Shown: positions 26,572-35,411 of the stretch, piece by piece
How the letters are laid out: every line of letters begins with the position of its first letter
Position numbering within the stretch: the first letter of the stretch is position 1
Assembly: GCA_030038475.1 (NCBI GenBank)
Contig: JASHOU010000032.1
Span: forward strand, 1-50,318
Direction of reading: 5' to 3'
Length of the DNA: 50,318 nt
Origin: Terriglobales bacterium
GTDB taxonomy: Bacteria; Acidobacteriota; Terriglobia; Terriglobales; Acidobacteriaceae
Position numbers and translations under genes: made by a program
The notes under the pieces: model-generated
What the model was told of the DNA's origin: nothing
The model's input: the letters and a program-made list of their open reading frames with translations, nothing else
Databases searched by the model: none

Positions 26572-27792
26572 TTACAGTTCTGCCTCGACCGGTAGCTCGT
26601 TAGGCAGGCGGTCACCGGTACCGGCCCGTAGCGCGCCCCGATAAATGTTCGACAGAATTTCGTAGTTTCGTTGAGCAGTATACTTGGCTAGATATTCCGA
26701 GTGAGCATTTTGCCCCATTGTGCGTATCTGGTCCGGATGCTCCCATGCCCACGCGACCTTTCTCGACAGATCAGCTGCGTCCCCTGGAGTAAAATGCAAA
26801 CCGGTACGCCCGTCGTCCACGATTTCCTGCATGACGCCTAAACGCGAAGCGATGACGGGGAGGCCGCAGGCATAGGCTTCAATAATCGACATCCCGAACG
26901 TCTCGTACCATTGACTGGGAAAAATCAAAATTCTGGCCCCCATCATTTGCCTGCAAACTTCGTCTTGTTCGAGCGGTCCAAAGAAATTAACGGACGAAAC
27001 TCCAAGCCTTGCGACATCCATTTCCAGCTGTTTTCTGAGCACTCCATCGCCTACAATGTGCAGCGGTACATTCCTATGATCTTTCCAGGCCTGAACCAAA
27101 GTGGATAGTCCCTTCTCTGGTGACAATCGGCCGACAAACAGAGCATATCCATGCTCATGTCGTCCCGGACCGGGATCACGTTCAACGAAGTTTGGCTTCA
27201 CAAGAATCTTCTCTGCTGGAATCCCCGACTGGATAAATTTTCCTCGGGTAAACTCGGAGGGAGTTATGTACCTGTTGATCAGCCGTGTGTAGGTTCGCAG
27301 GCGACGGTGAATCGCTAACATCGTTGCTATCGCACCGGTAGCAACCCTCGATTGCCTGTAGCAGGCGTAGCGAATCGAGTACATCAGACTTTTCTCTAAA
27401 CAGTCTTCGCACGGAGCAGAATTACGCATAAAAGTGGCTGCGGGACAAAGCAATCTATAGTTATGAAGAGTTTGTATCACAGGAATCCCTGCCGCGTTGC
27501 AAGCGTAATAGGCAGAGGCTGAGATCAGCGGAAATGTGTTGTGAAAATGCGCCACGTCCGGTCTTTCTCGGGCTAACACCGAACCGAGTTCGCGCCGGGT
27601 GTCAACCGCCCACGTAGTGCGAAAGGCAAGACCTATTTTGTTGTAGACTTCTGACTCGCGAATTTCTGCATTGTCTCGCGTATATTCGACCACCTCGTGT
27701 CCGTTATCAATAAGCAACTGTCGTTCGCGGCGATAGACCTCGTCCTCTCCCCCCTGGGACTGATAGCGATTGTGGACTAGTAGGATTTTCAC
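26572..27792 (-). CDS. glycosyltransferase family 4
   Basis: A 406-residue cytoplasmic GT-B retaining glycosyltransferase. The N-terminal acceptor domain starts MKILLVHNRYQSQGGEDEV and carries HFHNTFPLIS and TLHNYRLLCP. The C-terminal GT4 domain has YALFVGRLSPEKGLSTL, HIVGDGVLRKQL and the EX7E motif in WYETFGMSIIEAYACGLPVI, both glutamates present. A Cys cluster (CEDCLEKSLMYSIRYACYRQS) is typical of the subfamily. The start overlaps the stop of the upstream GT2 gene by 4 nt, pointing to translational coupling. It adds one sugar of the repeat unit; which one is not evident. Confidence 0.92.
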   Translation of the reverse strand: MKILLVHNRYQSQGGEDEVYRRERQLLIDNGHEVVEYTRDNAEIRESEVYNKIGLAFRTTWAVDTRRELGSVLARERPDVAHFHNTFPLISASAYYACNAAGIPVIQTLHNYRLLCPAATFMRNSAPCEDCLEKSLMYSIRYACYRQSRVATGAIATMLAIHRRLRTYTRLINRYITPSEFTRGKFIQSGIPAEKILVKPNFVERDPGPGRHEHGYALFVGRLSPEKGLSTLVQAWKDHRNVPLHIVGDGVLRKQLEMDVARLGVSSVNFFGPLEQDEVCRQMMGARILIFPSQWYETFGMSIIEAYACGLPVIASRLGVMQEIVDDGRTGLHFTPGDAADLSRKVAWAWEHPDQIRTMGQNAHSEYLAKYTAQRNYEILSNIYRGALRAGTGDRLPNELPVEAEL

Positions 27793-28631
27793 AGTTGCGA
27801 AGGAACCGGGCGAAATTGTTCAAAGTAATAACCGCGTAGAAATTTTTCGGAATAACGCCGGCCGGCCGCAAGCAGGCGGACTCCTTTGCGAACTGCCACG
27901 AGCGGGATTCCGGTCGGCATCCTTCTAAGGAGTGGAGAATAGATTCGAGCGATCTCGTCGTGCTCGGCGAGTTGTTTGCTGCTCTGACCGCCGGACTTAC
28001 TCTGAGAGTGCCAGCGAAAATCGGCCAACAGATGCGGTATATGTTGGAAGCGGTAACCCGCGTTGGCGAGGCGGAGAAAAAACTCGTAGTCCATGGCGTA
28101 CTGATAGCGGGTGTCGATCCAATTTTTCTCGTCAAAAATTCGGCGGCGAAAGAACGTCGCGGTGGTTGGGATGTAGAGTACGCGATGATAACCCAGTACA
28201 AATCGGCTGAATTCGATTTCGCGGCGAATCCGCAGAATGTGGCCATCTTCGTCCATATCTCTGTAGTCTCCGTACACGATGTCAGCACCCGGCCGCTCTT
28301 CGAGTGCTTTGACAACCTGCTCAAAGCAGAGGGGACGATAACGATCGTCTGAATTGAGCCAGCCAATAACGTCTCCGGTTGCAACGCGGAAACCTTTGTT
28401 CAGCGCGTCACTTTGGCCTTGGTCCGGTTCCGAGACCCAGCGGAGATGTTCCCAGCCGGGCCTTTGCGAATACTCCTGCAAGATGGAAACGGTCTTATCG
28501 GTCGACGCGCCATCGACAACGATGTGCTCCAATGACGGGTAATTCTGATTCTTGACGCTAAGCAGCGCCTCTTCAATAAACGACGCCTGGTTATACGACG
28601 GCGTGACGATTGAGAGTTTCGGGACGGTCAT
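27789..28631 (-). CDS. glycosyltransferase family 2
   Basis: About 280 residues, a GT-A inverting glycosyltransferase. The motifs are all in place: LSIVTPSYNQASFIEEAL at the start, HIVVDGASTDKTV, EPDQGQSDALNKGF, and the metal-binding WLNSDD (DxD type). A later PTTATFFRRR and YAMDYEFFLRLA mark the acceptor half, with the Asp of MDYEF as probable catalytic base. ATG 28631 is preferred over 28637, because GAGAAG is spaced 6 nt from it and abuts the other. The stop overlaps the next gene by 4 nt. It belongs to the polymer repeat-unit assembly set. Confidence 0.92.
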   Translation of the reverse strand: MTVPKLSIVTPSYNQASFIEEALLSVKNQNYPSLEHIVVDGASTDKTVSILQEYSQRPGWEHLRWVSEPDQGQSDALNKGFRVATGDVIGWLNSDDRYRPLCFEQVVKALEERPGADIVYGDYRDMDEDGHILRIRREIEFSRFVLGYHRVLYIPTTATFFRRRIFDEKNWIDTRYQYAMDYEFFLRLANAGYRFQHIPHLLADFRWHSQSKSGGQSSKQLAEHDEIARIYSPLLRRMPTGIPLVAVRKGVRLLAAGRRYSEKFLRGYYFEQFRPVPSQL

Positions 28632-28707
28632 AAACATCTTCTCGATGCGACAAAACTCAAATCAGCGGAGCTTATGCGCTAGCGATTATAAACGAATGCT
28701 CACTGCT

Positions 28708-30006
28708 TCAGATTCCGTGCGGTAGCGGCGACGGTCCTGTACTCATCGTGAGCTTTGATCGCGAAACTACTTTTTCATTCACTTTTTGTTGCCATAACAG
28801 TGGCACAGACGCCACCAGTATCCACAAGGTAAATCCCGCTGGATCAGACTCAAGTTCAGCGCCGATGAAAATGAATGACGTGATCACCACAAGGAGTCCC
28901 ACTGCGGCAAACGACGTCGCCGAGACCGGTTGGCGCAGAAGTCGAAACGTGGAGAAAAAAAGCAGACCCCAGACTGCCATAAATATCGTGAAGCTAACTA
29001 CACCACCTCCGGACAGAACCTCAACAAATACCGAGTGCGCAGTTCCAAGTCCTACGTTGTACTCTGGACCATAGACGCGAGATGCCGAAAAGTAGCCGAG
29101 CCCGAACCATGGAGACTTGGCCCACATTTTATCAATGAGGTAACTCCATAGACCAACGCGATCGCTCAGCGACCATATCGACTCTGCGGCGCGGTACTCT
29201 TCAAGTTGTGCCAGAGCACCTCCCACGACGGCCAAAGGCAATATCAGCAGCGCCCATCGAGCAACGCGCTTTAACAATTTGATCTCAGGTGCTTTCCACA
29301 GTGCGAGCAGCAGAAAAACGGCAAAGGCTATGTACGAAGTCCTCATCAATGAAAACAGCAGGACTGAACCAAACAGTGCGATGCCTGCCGTCACAGTAAG
29401 CCACGAGCGTCTGCGATCGCTGGATAGCAGCAGCACCAACCCTAATGTACCTACGACTCCTGTCTGGGCGATGAGGTCGCCTCTAAACCGAAGAGAGCCG
29501 AACTCGCTCTCTACGAAGACCATGTCCGGAGCAACAAACGCGGCAATCACATCGGCTACGCAGAGTACCGCGCTTCCGAACAAAATAGCGTCCAAGCTTG
29601 CTCTTACTCCGAACCGACGACTATAGACAGAAGCAAACAGGATGCTTGCGAGCAATTGATACACCTTGAATGCGGTCAGTGCCGGACCCTCAGAAAAGAA
29701 AATGGAGACCGATAAACAGCCGACAAGGAGCAGAGATAGTTTCTCCAACGACGAAAACCGAAGTTCCAGCCGCGGCTTCGATAGCCATACTTTGCTCACG
29801 ATCCAAAGCCCCGCCAGTGTCCACACAACGGCGTGAAGAATCACCACCCAATCGATCAGGCTATCCAACGAATCGTTAGGATCTCGAAGCCTGAATTTCG
29901 GTGGCCCCGAGAATAACAAGAAGAAAAGCAACTTGTCCAAAATGGATGGCGGGTAGACGCTCTCCGTGACGGTGATGTCGCCATTGTCAAACTTGGGTGA
30001 TGGCAT
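28708..30006 (-). CDS. O-antigen polymerase/ligase family membrane protein (Wzy-like)
   Basis: A 432-residue protein with about eleven transmembrane helices and one large periplasmic loop (about residues 265-320). That loop contains SPWFGLGYFSASRVYGPEYN followed by GLGTAHSVFVEVLSGGG, matching the Wzy_C pattern in which a loop His is important. In a cluster with Wzx and Wzz it most likely acts as the polymerase joining flipped repeat units in the periplasm. Its ATG directly follows the TAG of the upstream methyltransferase gene, so it is coupled. Wzy polymerases and WaaL ligases cannot be separated by sequence alone; context favours Wzy. Confidence 0.85.
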   Translation of the reverse strand: MPSPKFDNGDITVTESVYPPSILDKLLFFLLFSGPPKFRLRDPNDSLDSLIDWVVILHAVVWTLAGLWIVSKVWLSKPRLELRFSSLEKLSLLLVGCLSVSIFFSEGPALTAFKVYQLLASILFASVYSRRFGVRASLDAILFGSAVLCVADVIAAFVAPDMVFVESEFGSLRFRGDLIAQTGVVGTLGLVLLLSSDRRRSWLTVTAGIALFGSVLLFSLMRTSYIAFAVFLLLALWKAPEIKLLKRVARWALLILPLAVVGGALAQLEEYRAAESIWSLSDRVGLWSYLIDKMWAKSPWFGLGYFSASRVYGPEYNVGLGTAHSVFVEVLSGGGVVSFTIFMAVWGLLFFSTFRLLRQPVSATSFAAVGLLVVITSFIFIGAELESDPAGFTLWILVASVPLLWQQKVNEKVVSRSKLTMSTGPSPLPHGI

Positions 30007-30795
30007 CTAGTGATGAATCGCGGCCGTATTCTGTCTGCAGGCGCCATCCAAACTCCCTTGGAAAAAGACCGCGTCCAATTGCAGCAGCCGGCCGGTATCA
30101 AGGTCGACAAAACCCGGGAACAAACACCACATCTCGAACCCACGCTCCTCCAAATCGTCTAGCATCTGATGAAAGAGGTGCTCACCATCGTAAAGTGGAA
30201 CGAGAGACATTTCGAGCTGAATTCCCGTGACGCGGTTCAAAAATCGCTCCGCGCCTTGCAGCACTCTATGTTCACTCCCCTGAACGTCGAGCTTTAGAAA
30301 AGTACGTTCGGTGTTCCCTGCGAACTCTGTACTGACGCTATCCAATGTGCGCAGATCCACGGTTTCAGAACCGACGTAGCGTGAGTTCGGATCTGCGCTC
30401 ACATGCGATGGCAACATGGGCAAAACCGAACTGGAGGCGCTGTTGCCAGCAATATTGAGAGTGATTTTGCCATCGTGGTCGCCGAGAGCCATTCGCGGAG
30501 CAACAATCCAGTTTGCATCGCGCCGGGCGAGTTTGCTTAAACTCCCGTGGGCCGCGGTGGAAGGTTCGAAGGAGACAATCCGGCCAGCAAATCCCGCATC
30601 CCGCAAATTCTCAGCAAACTGTCCAGCGTTGGCGCCTACATCAAACACCACGTCGATTTCATGCACGGAAAGTTGCCGCACTAATTGTGAAAAAACCGAA
30701 CTGCAGGGACCTACTTTCCGTACGTCCCAACCGACCCGGTGCATACATTTGCGCACGAAGCGTCTAATTGACATTGTTTCGGATTCCGGCGTCAA
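30007..30795 (-). CDS. FkbM-family methyltransferase (first of two)
   Basis: A 262-residue SAM-dependent O-methyltransferase of the FkbM family. The SAM-binding motif I is VVFDVGANAGQFAENLR (about residue 48), followed by RIVSFEPST (motif II) and FLKLDVQGSEHRVLQGAE (motif IV), with LEMSLVPLYDGE near the C-terminus. In sugar clusters such enzymes typically methylate hydroxyls. The start overlaps the upstream FkbM stop by 4 nt (ATGA type), and the stop abuts the polymerase start. It is clearly divergent from its neighbour, so the two probably methylate different positions or sugars. Confidence 0.92.
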   Translation of the reverse strand: MTPESETMSIRRFVRKCMHRVGWDVRKVGPCSSVFSQLVRQLSVHEIDVVFDVGANAGQFAENLRDAGFAGRIVSFEPSTAAHGSLSKLARRDANWIVAPRMALGDHDGKITLNIAGNSASSSVLPMLPSHVSADPNSRYVGSETVDLRTLDSVSTEFAGNTERTFLKLDVQGSEHRVLQGAERFLNRVTGIQLEMSLVPLYDGEHLFHQMLDDLEERGFEMWCLFPGFVDLDTGRLLQLDAVFFQGSLDGACRQNTAAIHH

Positions 30796-31670
30796 TGCGA
30801 ACGCAGATGCTTACGGCTGGAGTCGAGGAATAAGACATTGTAAAGCTGGTTATGATGATGTTCCGAAAATGGAACCAACTCACCTTTTACGAGTACGAAC
30901 GGATCGTATCCATACGTATGCATGACAACCGCGATTTCGCTTATCGTCGAGCCGAAGAGACGGAGCATAGAATCGAGCAGCTCGAGCATAATCAGTCGGG
31001 GCCTTCGTTCCGGATCGCTCAAAAGTCCCACCGCTCCGCGAAGAACCATCGGCTCCGCTCCTTCCACGTCAACTTTGAGAATGTCGATACGCGGCAAGTT
31101 ACGTTCTAAGCAGTACGAATCGAGCTTGAGCATGCGAATCTTTGAGGTTCCCACGATTGCTTTACGACCGGTATCGACGAGAGAAGAATAAGCGCCATCC
31201 TGTGCTATGCAAAAATCCGCCTCTCCGTTTGTGTCGCCGACGGCGCAATTATTAACAACTACATTCGAGAGGTGATTAGCAAGGACGTTGAGCGCGAGCA
31301 CGTGGTAGTTCAACGGCACTGGCTCAAACGAATGGACCTCGCCTCGACTCGCTCTTTTGGCAAAACCAAGGGTGTAAAAGCCAACATTGGCGCCGATATC
31401 GACGCATATATCGGATTCACGTATGTTGTCGAAGAGAAACGGCGAATCGTGAACTTCGAACTCGCGGTAAAAGTACATGCACCTGCCGACTTCCTCGTCG
31501 GCCCTGACTAGCGCCATCATGCCATCAATGCGCGATTGCCGAAACACACAATGCCCGTTGCGCAACCGTGCAAACAGCCGGATCTCTTCCAAGAGGCCGT
31601 CAGCTTCTTGCCGAATCACTAACGGGGCGTGTCGCAGGCGTCTTCGAATGATCGTACCCATCATTCCCAT
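30792..31670 (-). CDS. FkbM-family methyltransferase (second of two)
   Basis: A 292-residue SAM-dependent methyltransferase. Motif I is ICVDIGANVGFYTLGFAK (about residue 87), then VHSFEPVPLNYHVL, and IDILKVDVEGAEPMVLRGA, all canonical for FkbM enzymes. An N-terminal region of about 80 residues precedes the domain, including a YFYREFEVHD segment typical of the family. It overlaps the flippase gene upstream by 10 nt and the next FkbM gene by 4 nt. It likely methylates a hydroxyl of the exopolysaccharide; the position cannot be read from sequence. Confidence 0.92.
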   Translation of the reverse strand: MGMMGTIIRRRLRHAPLVIRQEADGLLEEIRLFARLRNGHCVFRQSRIDGMMALVRADEEVGRCMYFYREFEVHDSPFLFDNIRESDICVDIGANVGFYTLGFAKRASRGEVHSFEPVPLNYHVLALNVLANHLSNVVVNNCAVGDTNGEADFCIAQDGAYSSLVDTGRKAIVGTSKIRMLKLDSYCLERNLPRIDILKVDVEGAEPMVLRGAVGLLSDPERRPRLIMLELLDSMLRLFGSTISEIAVVMHTYGYDPFVLVKGELVPFSEHHHNQLYNVLFLDSSRKHLRSH

Positions 31671-33058
31671 AACGGGATGGACTCCTTACGCGGTAAGGGA
31701 GGTCGGGTAAATTTGAGTTTGATCTTCAAAAAATTGAGGGCGACAGCAGGGCCGTAGAACAACCGCCCCACAGCGGCCCCAACCAATCCTAGAGGAGGGA
31801 TCAGCAGAACCACAGCGGCCAATGACAAAACTCCTCCGAGTATATTGACGATGGACACAAAACGAACGCTGCCAACTGCGAGCAGGGTGTAATGCGGGAC
31901 AATATTGATAGCAAGGATCATATACGCTACCGCCAGCACCGCAAGCACGACATGAGCCTGCGTCGCAAACTCCCTTCCCATCCACAAAGTCAGCAACGGT
32001 TTGCCGAACAGCACGAGGGGCGTGGCTAGCGCTAGAGAGAAACCAACGCTGCTGAGCAGGGCAAGCCGAAAAACGCGACGCGGACCGTGAACTTCTCCTG
32101 CCTCATGGCGAGAGCTGATATGCGGAAAAACAAAGTTGAAAGCGGCAGATGCCAAGCCGTGAATCGGCTGCGTCGCTTGTATGCAGAGCACATAGATAGC
32201 GACCGGCGCGGTACCGAGCATCGCCCCAACCAGGAAACGGTCTGCATAACTGAAGGCGACTACGGCCAACGCCTGCAGCCAACTGAAGCAACCGAACCCG
32301 AAAACCTCGGCAAGGGGTTGGCTAGCTAAGCTCGGAAGCGGTTTCAAACGTCCGACCACGCGTCGCGCCGCAACCGCCTGTAGAACCACCACCAGCGCCG
32401 ACCAGAACAGAGTTGCAACCATAATCGCGACCACTCCCCGTCCGATTGCCGCCAGCACCACCGCCGACACAACCACGATGGATCGCAGAAACACGTTTAA
32501 TCTAACCGGAGGTCCATAGCGCTCGAAAGCGCGCAAGCTGCCGACAAAAACGCTTTCGACCGACCGAACGACGAGGATAATTGCGCTAATCCGGATCGCC
32601 TGAATACTTGCGACGCGGAACGCGGGCGCGATTTTGAAAATGTAATCGACGCTGTAGGGGGCCGCGACCCAAACGAGCGATCCGAACGTCCCCCCCAGGA
32701 GCATATTGATGGTCAGGGTGGCCCGGATTGTTCGCTCGACTCCATCGTGGTTCTTCTGCCCACGGTAGGCGGAGACGTACTTGACCGTCGCGTCACCAAA
32801 CCCCGTGCTAAGTATTCCCACGCTTCCCAGGATCGCGCTCACTAACATCCAAATGCCGTATTGATCGAGACCTAATCGATGAACGAGGAATGGTGCCGCT
32901 GCGAGCATCGACAGAGGCTGCGCAACGTACTCCGCCATACCGTAAAGCGCGTTCTTGGCACTATGGCGGAAATTCCGTGAGACGCGAAGCGTGTGGAAAC
33001 CTTTTTCTGTGGACTGCCAGAATTTGTTCACCCAGGGAAGTCCCAGAGTCGCCATCAC
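31661..33058 (-). CDS. polysaccharide flippase (Wzx-like, MOP superfamily)
   Basis: A 465-residue membrane protein with 12-14 predicted helices, of the polysaccharide-transporter branch of the MOP superfamily. The N-terminal pattern LVHRLGLDQYGIWMLVSAI is typical of Wzx proteins, as are GFGDATVKYVSAYRGQ and SYADRFLVGAMLGTAPVAIY. It would flip the lipid-linked repeat unit from the cytoplasmic to the periplasmic leaflet. It overlaps the Wzz gene by 4 nt and the FkbM gene by 10 nt, so it is firmly embedded in the operon. Specificity unknown. Confidence 0.9.
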   Translation of the reverse strand: MMATLGLPWVNKFWQSTEKGFHTLRVSRNFRHSAKNALYGMAEYVAQPLSMLAAAPFLVHRLGLDQYGIWMLVSAILGSVGILSTGFGDATVKYVSAYRGQKNHDGVERTIRATLTINMLLGGTFGSLVWVAAPYSVDYIFKIAPAFRVASIQAIRISAIILVVRSVESVFVGSLRAFERYGPPVRLNVFLRSIVVVSAVVLAAIGRGVVAIMVATLFWSALVVVLQAVAARRVVGRLKPLPSLASQPLAEVFGFGCFSWLQALAVVAFSYADRFLVGAMLGTAPVAIYVLCIQATQPIHGLASAAFNFVFPHISSRHEAGEVHGPRRVFRLALLSSVGFSLALATPLVLFGKPLLTLWMGREFATQAHVVLAVLAVAYMILAINIVPHYTLLAVGSVRFVSIVNILGGVLSLAAVVLLIPPLGLVGAAVGRLFYGPAVALNFLKIKLKFTRPPLPRKESIPLWE

Positions 33059-34422
33059 TCTGTTCCGTGATCGGACGGTATCGAGGAGTTGAAGCGATCA
33101 CGAAATCTGTGATTAGCAATCCGATTTCTAAGCCGACTCCAACCTTCGCCGGCCCGTTCCGCCAGTCGCCGGCGAGGATGATCAGGCTCTAAGGTCTGAA
33201 CCTTTCTTGATTCGAGAATCCACACCACGCCTCCAGCTAGCGAAAGGACCGTTAGCACGATGATGATCAGCAGTCTGGGTGGCCAGGACTTCTTTTCCGG
33301 CAGGTTGGGTGCATCGATTACGTTTACGGAGGGGATCTCCTTGGCCTCCTGAATGCGAGCGAGTTCATACTGCTGATTTAGAAGTTCATAGACCGTTTCC
33401 TGGATTTTCGTGCGCCGATAAAGGTCGGCCCACTCAACACCCAGTAATGGCAGCTTGCGGACGGGTGGGTACAACTGGTCCGGCTGTTCGCCACCCAGAG
33501 CCAGAGAGGCGTCCGTGCCTTGCAGGTTCTGCGCCTGACGCTTGAGTTCATCAACTCTAGCCTGCAGCGCCCGCACGCGAACGTTATTGCTGGTGTAAAT
33601 CTGCCCCAGACTCTGCAATTCAGACTCCGCGGCGATTAATTGGCCCTGAAGCACTGCGCCTGATTCCACCATCGCTTTAGTTTGATCCTTGATGTCCAAA
33701 GCGGAGTTCTTGCTGGCAAAGGCGCCAAATTGTTTCTCGGCGTCCTCCAGGTCATTCTTGACAGAGACGAGGCGCTGCTCGATGAAAATTCGCTCGCGTC
33801 GTGCCGAAGAGGTGCTGACTTGAGCCGTTATACGGTTCAACTCGTCAAGATACGCTTGCGCGATGTCTTTTGCCCGCTGCGGACTCCCGTCCTCCACCGT
33901 TAGCGTGATCACCCCGCTCTTGCGTTCCTCATTCACGTCGGTCCGGCTGTTCAGCTTTTTCCGTGCTCCCTGCTTATAGCGCGCTCGGTAAACCTTTTGG
34001 AGATTAAGCCGGTCCACCACGCGATCCTGTACAGTTCGGCTGCGATAGAGATCGACAAACAGTGCCCCCGTACTTTTTGCACCCAGCAGCGTCCCCGCCA
34101 ACTGGGCCAGGTCTGGAGACGCCTTGGCCGCCAACGAGGCCAGCATAGCCCCGCTGCTATTGAGGGAATCCGGCGGCATAATACTTACCGAAGATTCATA
34201 CTGATTTGGAATGAGGAAGGCGACGACCGTGCTGATCGCAAGCGCCCATGCCGCCACGAGCAAAAGCTGCTTGCGATGTTCCCACAGCAAATCCAGAACC
34301 TCTAGAAAGTCCGGAGCGGGTTGACTCAGCGGCGAGTCGGCGCCCACCGAAGGGGAAGGGAACTCAATTTCGGTGAGGGAGTCACGTTCGTCAACATTCA
34401 TGTTCTGTCTCAGGCTTCCCAC
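33055..34422 (-). CDS. chain-length determinant protein (Wzz/GNVR, no kinase domain)
   Basis: A 455-residue polysaccharide co-polymerase. A Pro-rich cytoplasmic N-terminus is followed by the first transmembrane helix (LLLVAAWALAISTVVAFLI, about residue 53), the Wzz domain (YESSVSIMPP), a long coiled-coil periplasmic part (about 180-310) and a GNVR-like region (YRRTKIQETVYELLNQQYELA) before the second helix (LLIIIVLTVLSLAGGVVWIL). It ends in a short basic cytoplasmic tail with no Walker A, so the tyrosine-kinase part of Wzc-type proteins is absent. GTG 34422 or ATG 34401 (MNVDERD) can start it. It regulates polymer length with the Wzy protein. Confidence 0.9.
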   Translation of the reverse strand: MGSLRQNMNVDERDSLTEIEFPSPSVGADSPLSQPAPDFLEVLDLLWEHRKQLLLVAAWALAISTVVAFLIPNQYESSVSIMPPDSLNSSGAMLASLAAKASPDLAQLAGTLLGAKSTGALFVDLYRSRTVQDRVVDRLNLQKVYRARYKQGARKKLNSRTDVNEERKSGVITLTVEDGSPQRAKDIAQAYLDELNRITAQVSTSSARRERIFIEQRLVSVKNDLEDAEKQFGAFASKNSALDIKDQTKAMVESGAVLQGQLIAAESELQSLGQIYTSNNVRVRALQARVDELKRQAQNLQGTDASLALGGEQPDQLYPPVRKLPLLGVEWADLYRRTKIQETVYELLNQQYELARIQEAKEIPSVNVIDAPNLPEKKSWPPRLLIIIVLTVLSLAGGVVWILESRKVQTLEPDHPRRRLAERAGEGWSRLRNRIANHRFRDRFNSSIPSDHGTE

Positions 34423-34460
34423 AATTGTGCGCTCTCGTGTCGGTTAGCTCAGTTTCATGA

Positions 34461-35369
34461 TCATTCAGGGGACAAGGCACGCCAGGTCCAAAACAGGGGC
34501 TCTTCTACTGTGGCACCCTCGTCGTGTTCAGTTTTCGCCAAGGAGGATTGGCTCTGGCCCTTCGCGTATCCGAGTGCTTGCATCAATGTTCCAGCATGAT
34601 GTTCAATTAGATCCGACTGTTCCTTGGTAAGCCTCTTGTTCCAATTTCCCACCGAGCCCTGACGCACAAGGCGCCCCGACTCCACTAGGCCCGGCTTTCC
34701 AGAGAATCCTACTTTGGCGATTCGATGATCTTCTCTTTGCCGCATCTTCGACAGGCTGTTATTCAGAACTGCGTTTCGGATGGTGCCGGAATCGACTTGA
34801 AGCTCCAGAAAGCCACCGACGCGAGCCAAGGTGCTCTCGGGATTGGAACGCAGGTCTTCATACCGGATAGCCAGCAGAGCACCTCTTTCAAATAAAGGCG
34901 AGTTCAGCCAACTCTGTGCGTGACTTCGCCAACTTCCAAAGGGGCTTGTCTTGCCGCGAACATACCGATCAAGGAAGTGATCGAGTCCACGGTCTACGTA
35001 GCTCGGATGAGCGCGCTCGTATTCGTAATTTGACACGGCGACATCTCGGGGATCTCGTACTAGATATATCGACCTCTGATATTGCTCACGGTACAACTCA
35101 TGCGTCTTGAAGATCCGCCCCCCGTTCGGCAGCGAGGCAGGAACGTGAGGGCTCTGAAACCCGATATAGGGAATGACCACCTCAGGCGTACTGAAATCAG
35201 CGGTTTTCCCTGAAATAAGCTCCCATAACAAGAACCTCATCCACGTATTGCCCGACCGGGGATACGAGGACAGAAATACGTCGTTCGCCTTTACAACCCG
35301 GTGCCGATACCACACCACGGGTCCGCGCAAGTTTGTAAGCCGTAACCGTCGTCGGAGACTTTCTCCCAT
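34461..35369 (-). CDS. PAPS-dependent sulfotransferase
   Basis: A 302-residue cytosolic-type sulfotransferase (Sulfotransfer_1). The 5'-phosphosulfate loop is VFLSSYPRSGNTWMRFLLWE; the 3'-phosphate-binding motif is YLVRDPRDVAVSNYEYE. A His suited as catalytic base is in RIFKTHELY. The C-terminal region contains GNWNKRLTKEQSDLIEHHAG, the usual P-loop-like closing motif. It would transfer sulfate from PAPS to a sugar hydroxyl, so the polymer made here is probably sulfated. It lies between the initiating transferase and Wzz genes with short gaps. No PAPS-making genes are in the window. Confidence 0.93.
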   Translation of the reverse strand: MGESLRRRLRLTNLRGPVVWYRHRVVKANDVFLSSYPRSGNTWMRFLLWELISGKTADFSTPEVVIPYIGFQSPHVPASLPNGGRIFKTHELYREQYQRSIYLVRDPRDVAVSNYEYERAHPSYVDRGLDHFLDRYVRGKTSPFGSWRSHAQSWLNSPLFERGALLAIRYEDLRSNPESTLARVGGFLELQVDSGTIRNAVLNNSLSKMRQREDHRIAKVGFSGKPGLVESGRLVRQGSVGNWNKRLTKEQSDLIEHHAGTLMQALGYAKGQSQSSLAKTEHDEGATVEEPLFWTWRALSPE

Positions 35370-35411
35370 GTGTTCTTGACCCCAGTAACATAGAGTTTAC
35401 AGCGTGCACTG

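Noticed and set aside
30007-31670. Two adjacent FkbM genes considered as a recent tandem duplication
   Set aside because: They share only family motifs; the rest differs in sequence and length, so they are not a recent duplicate.
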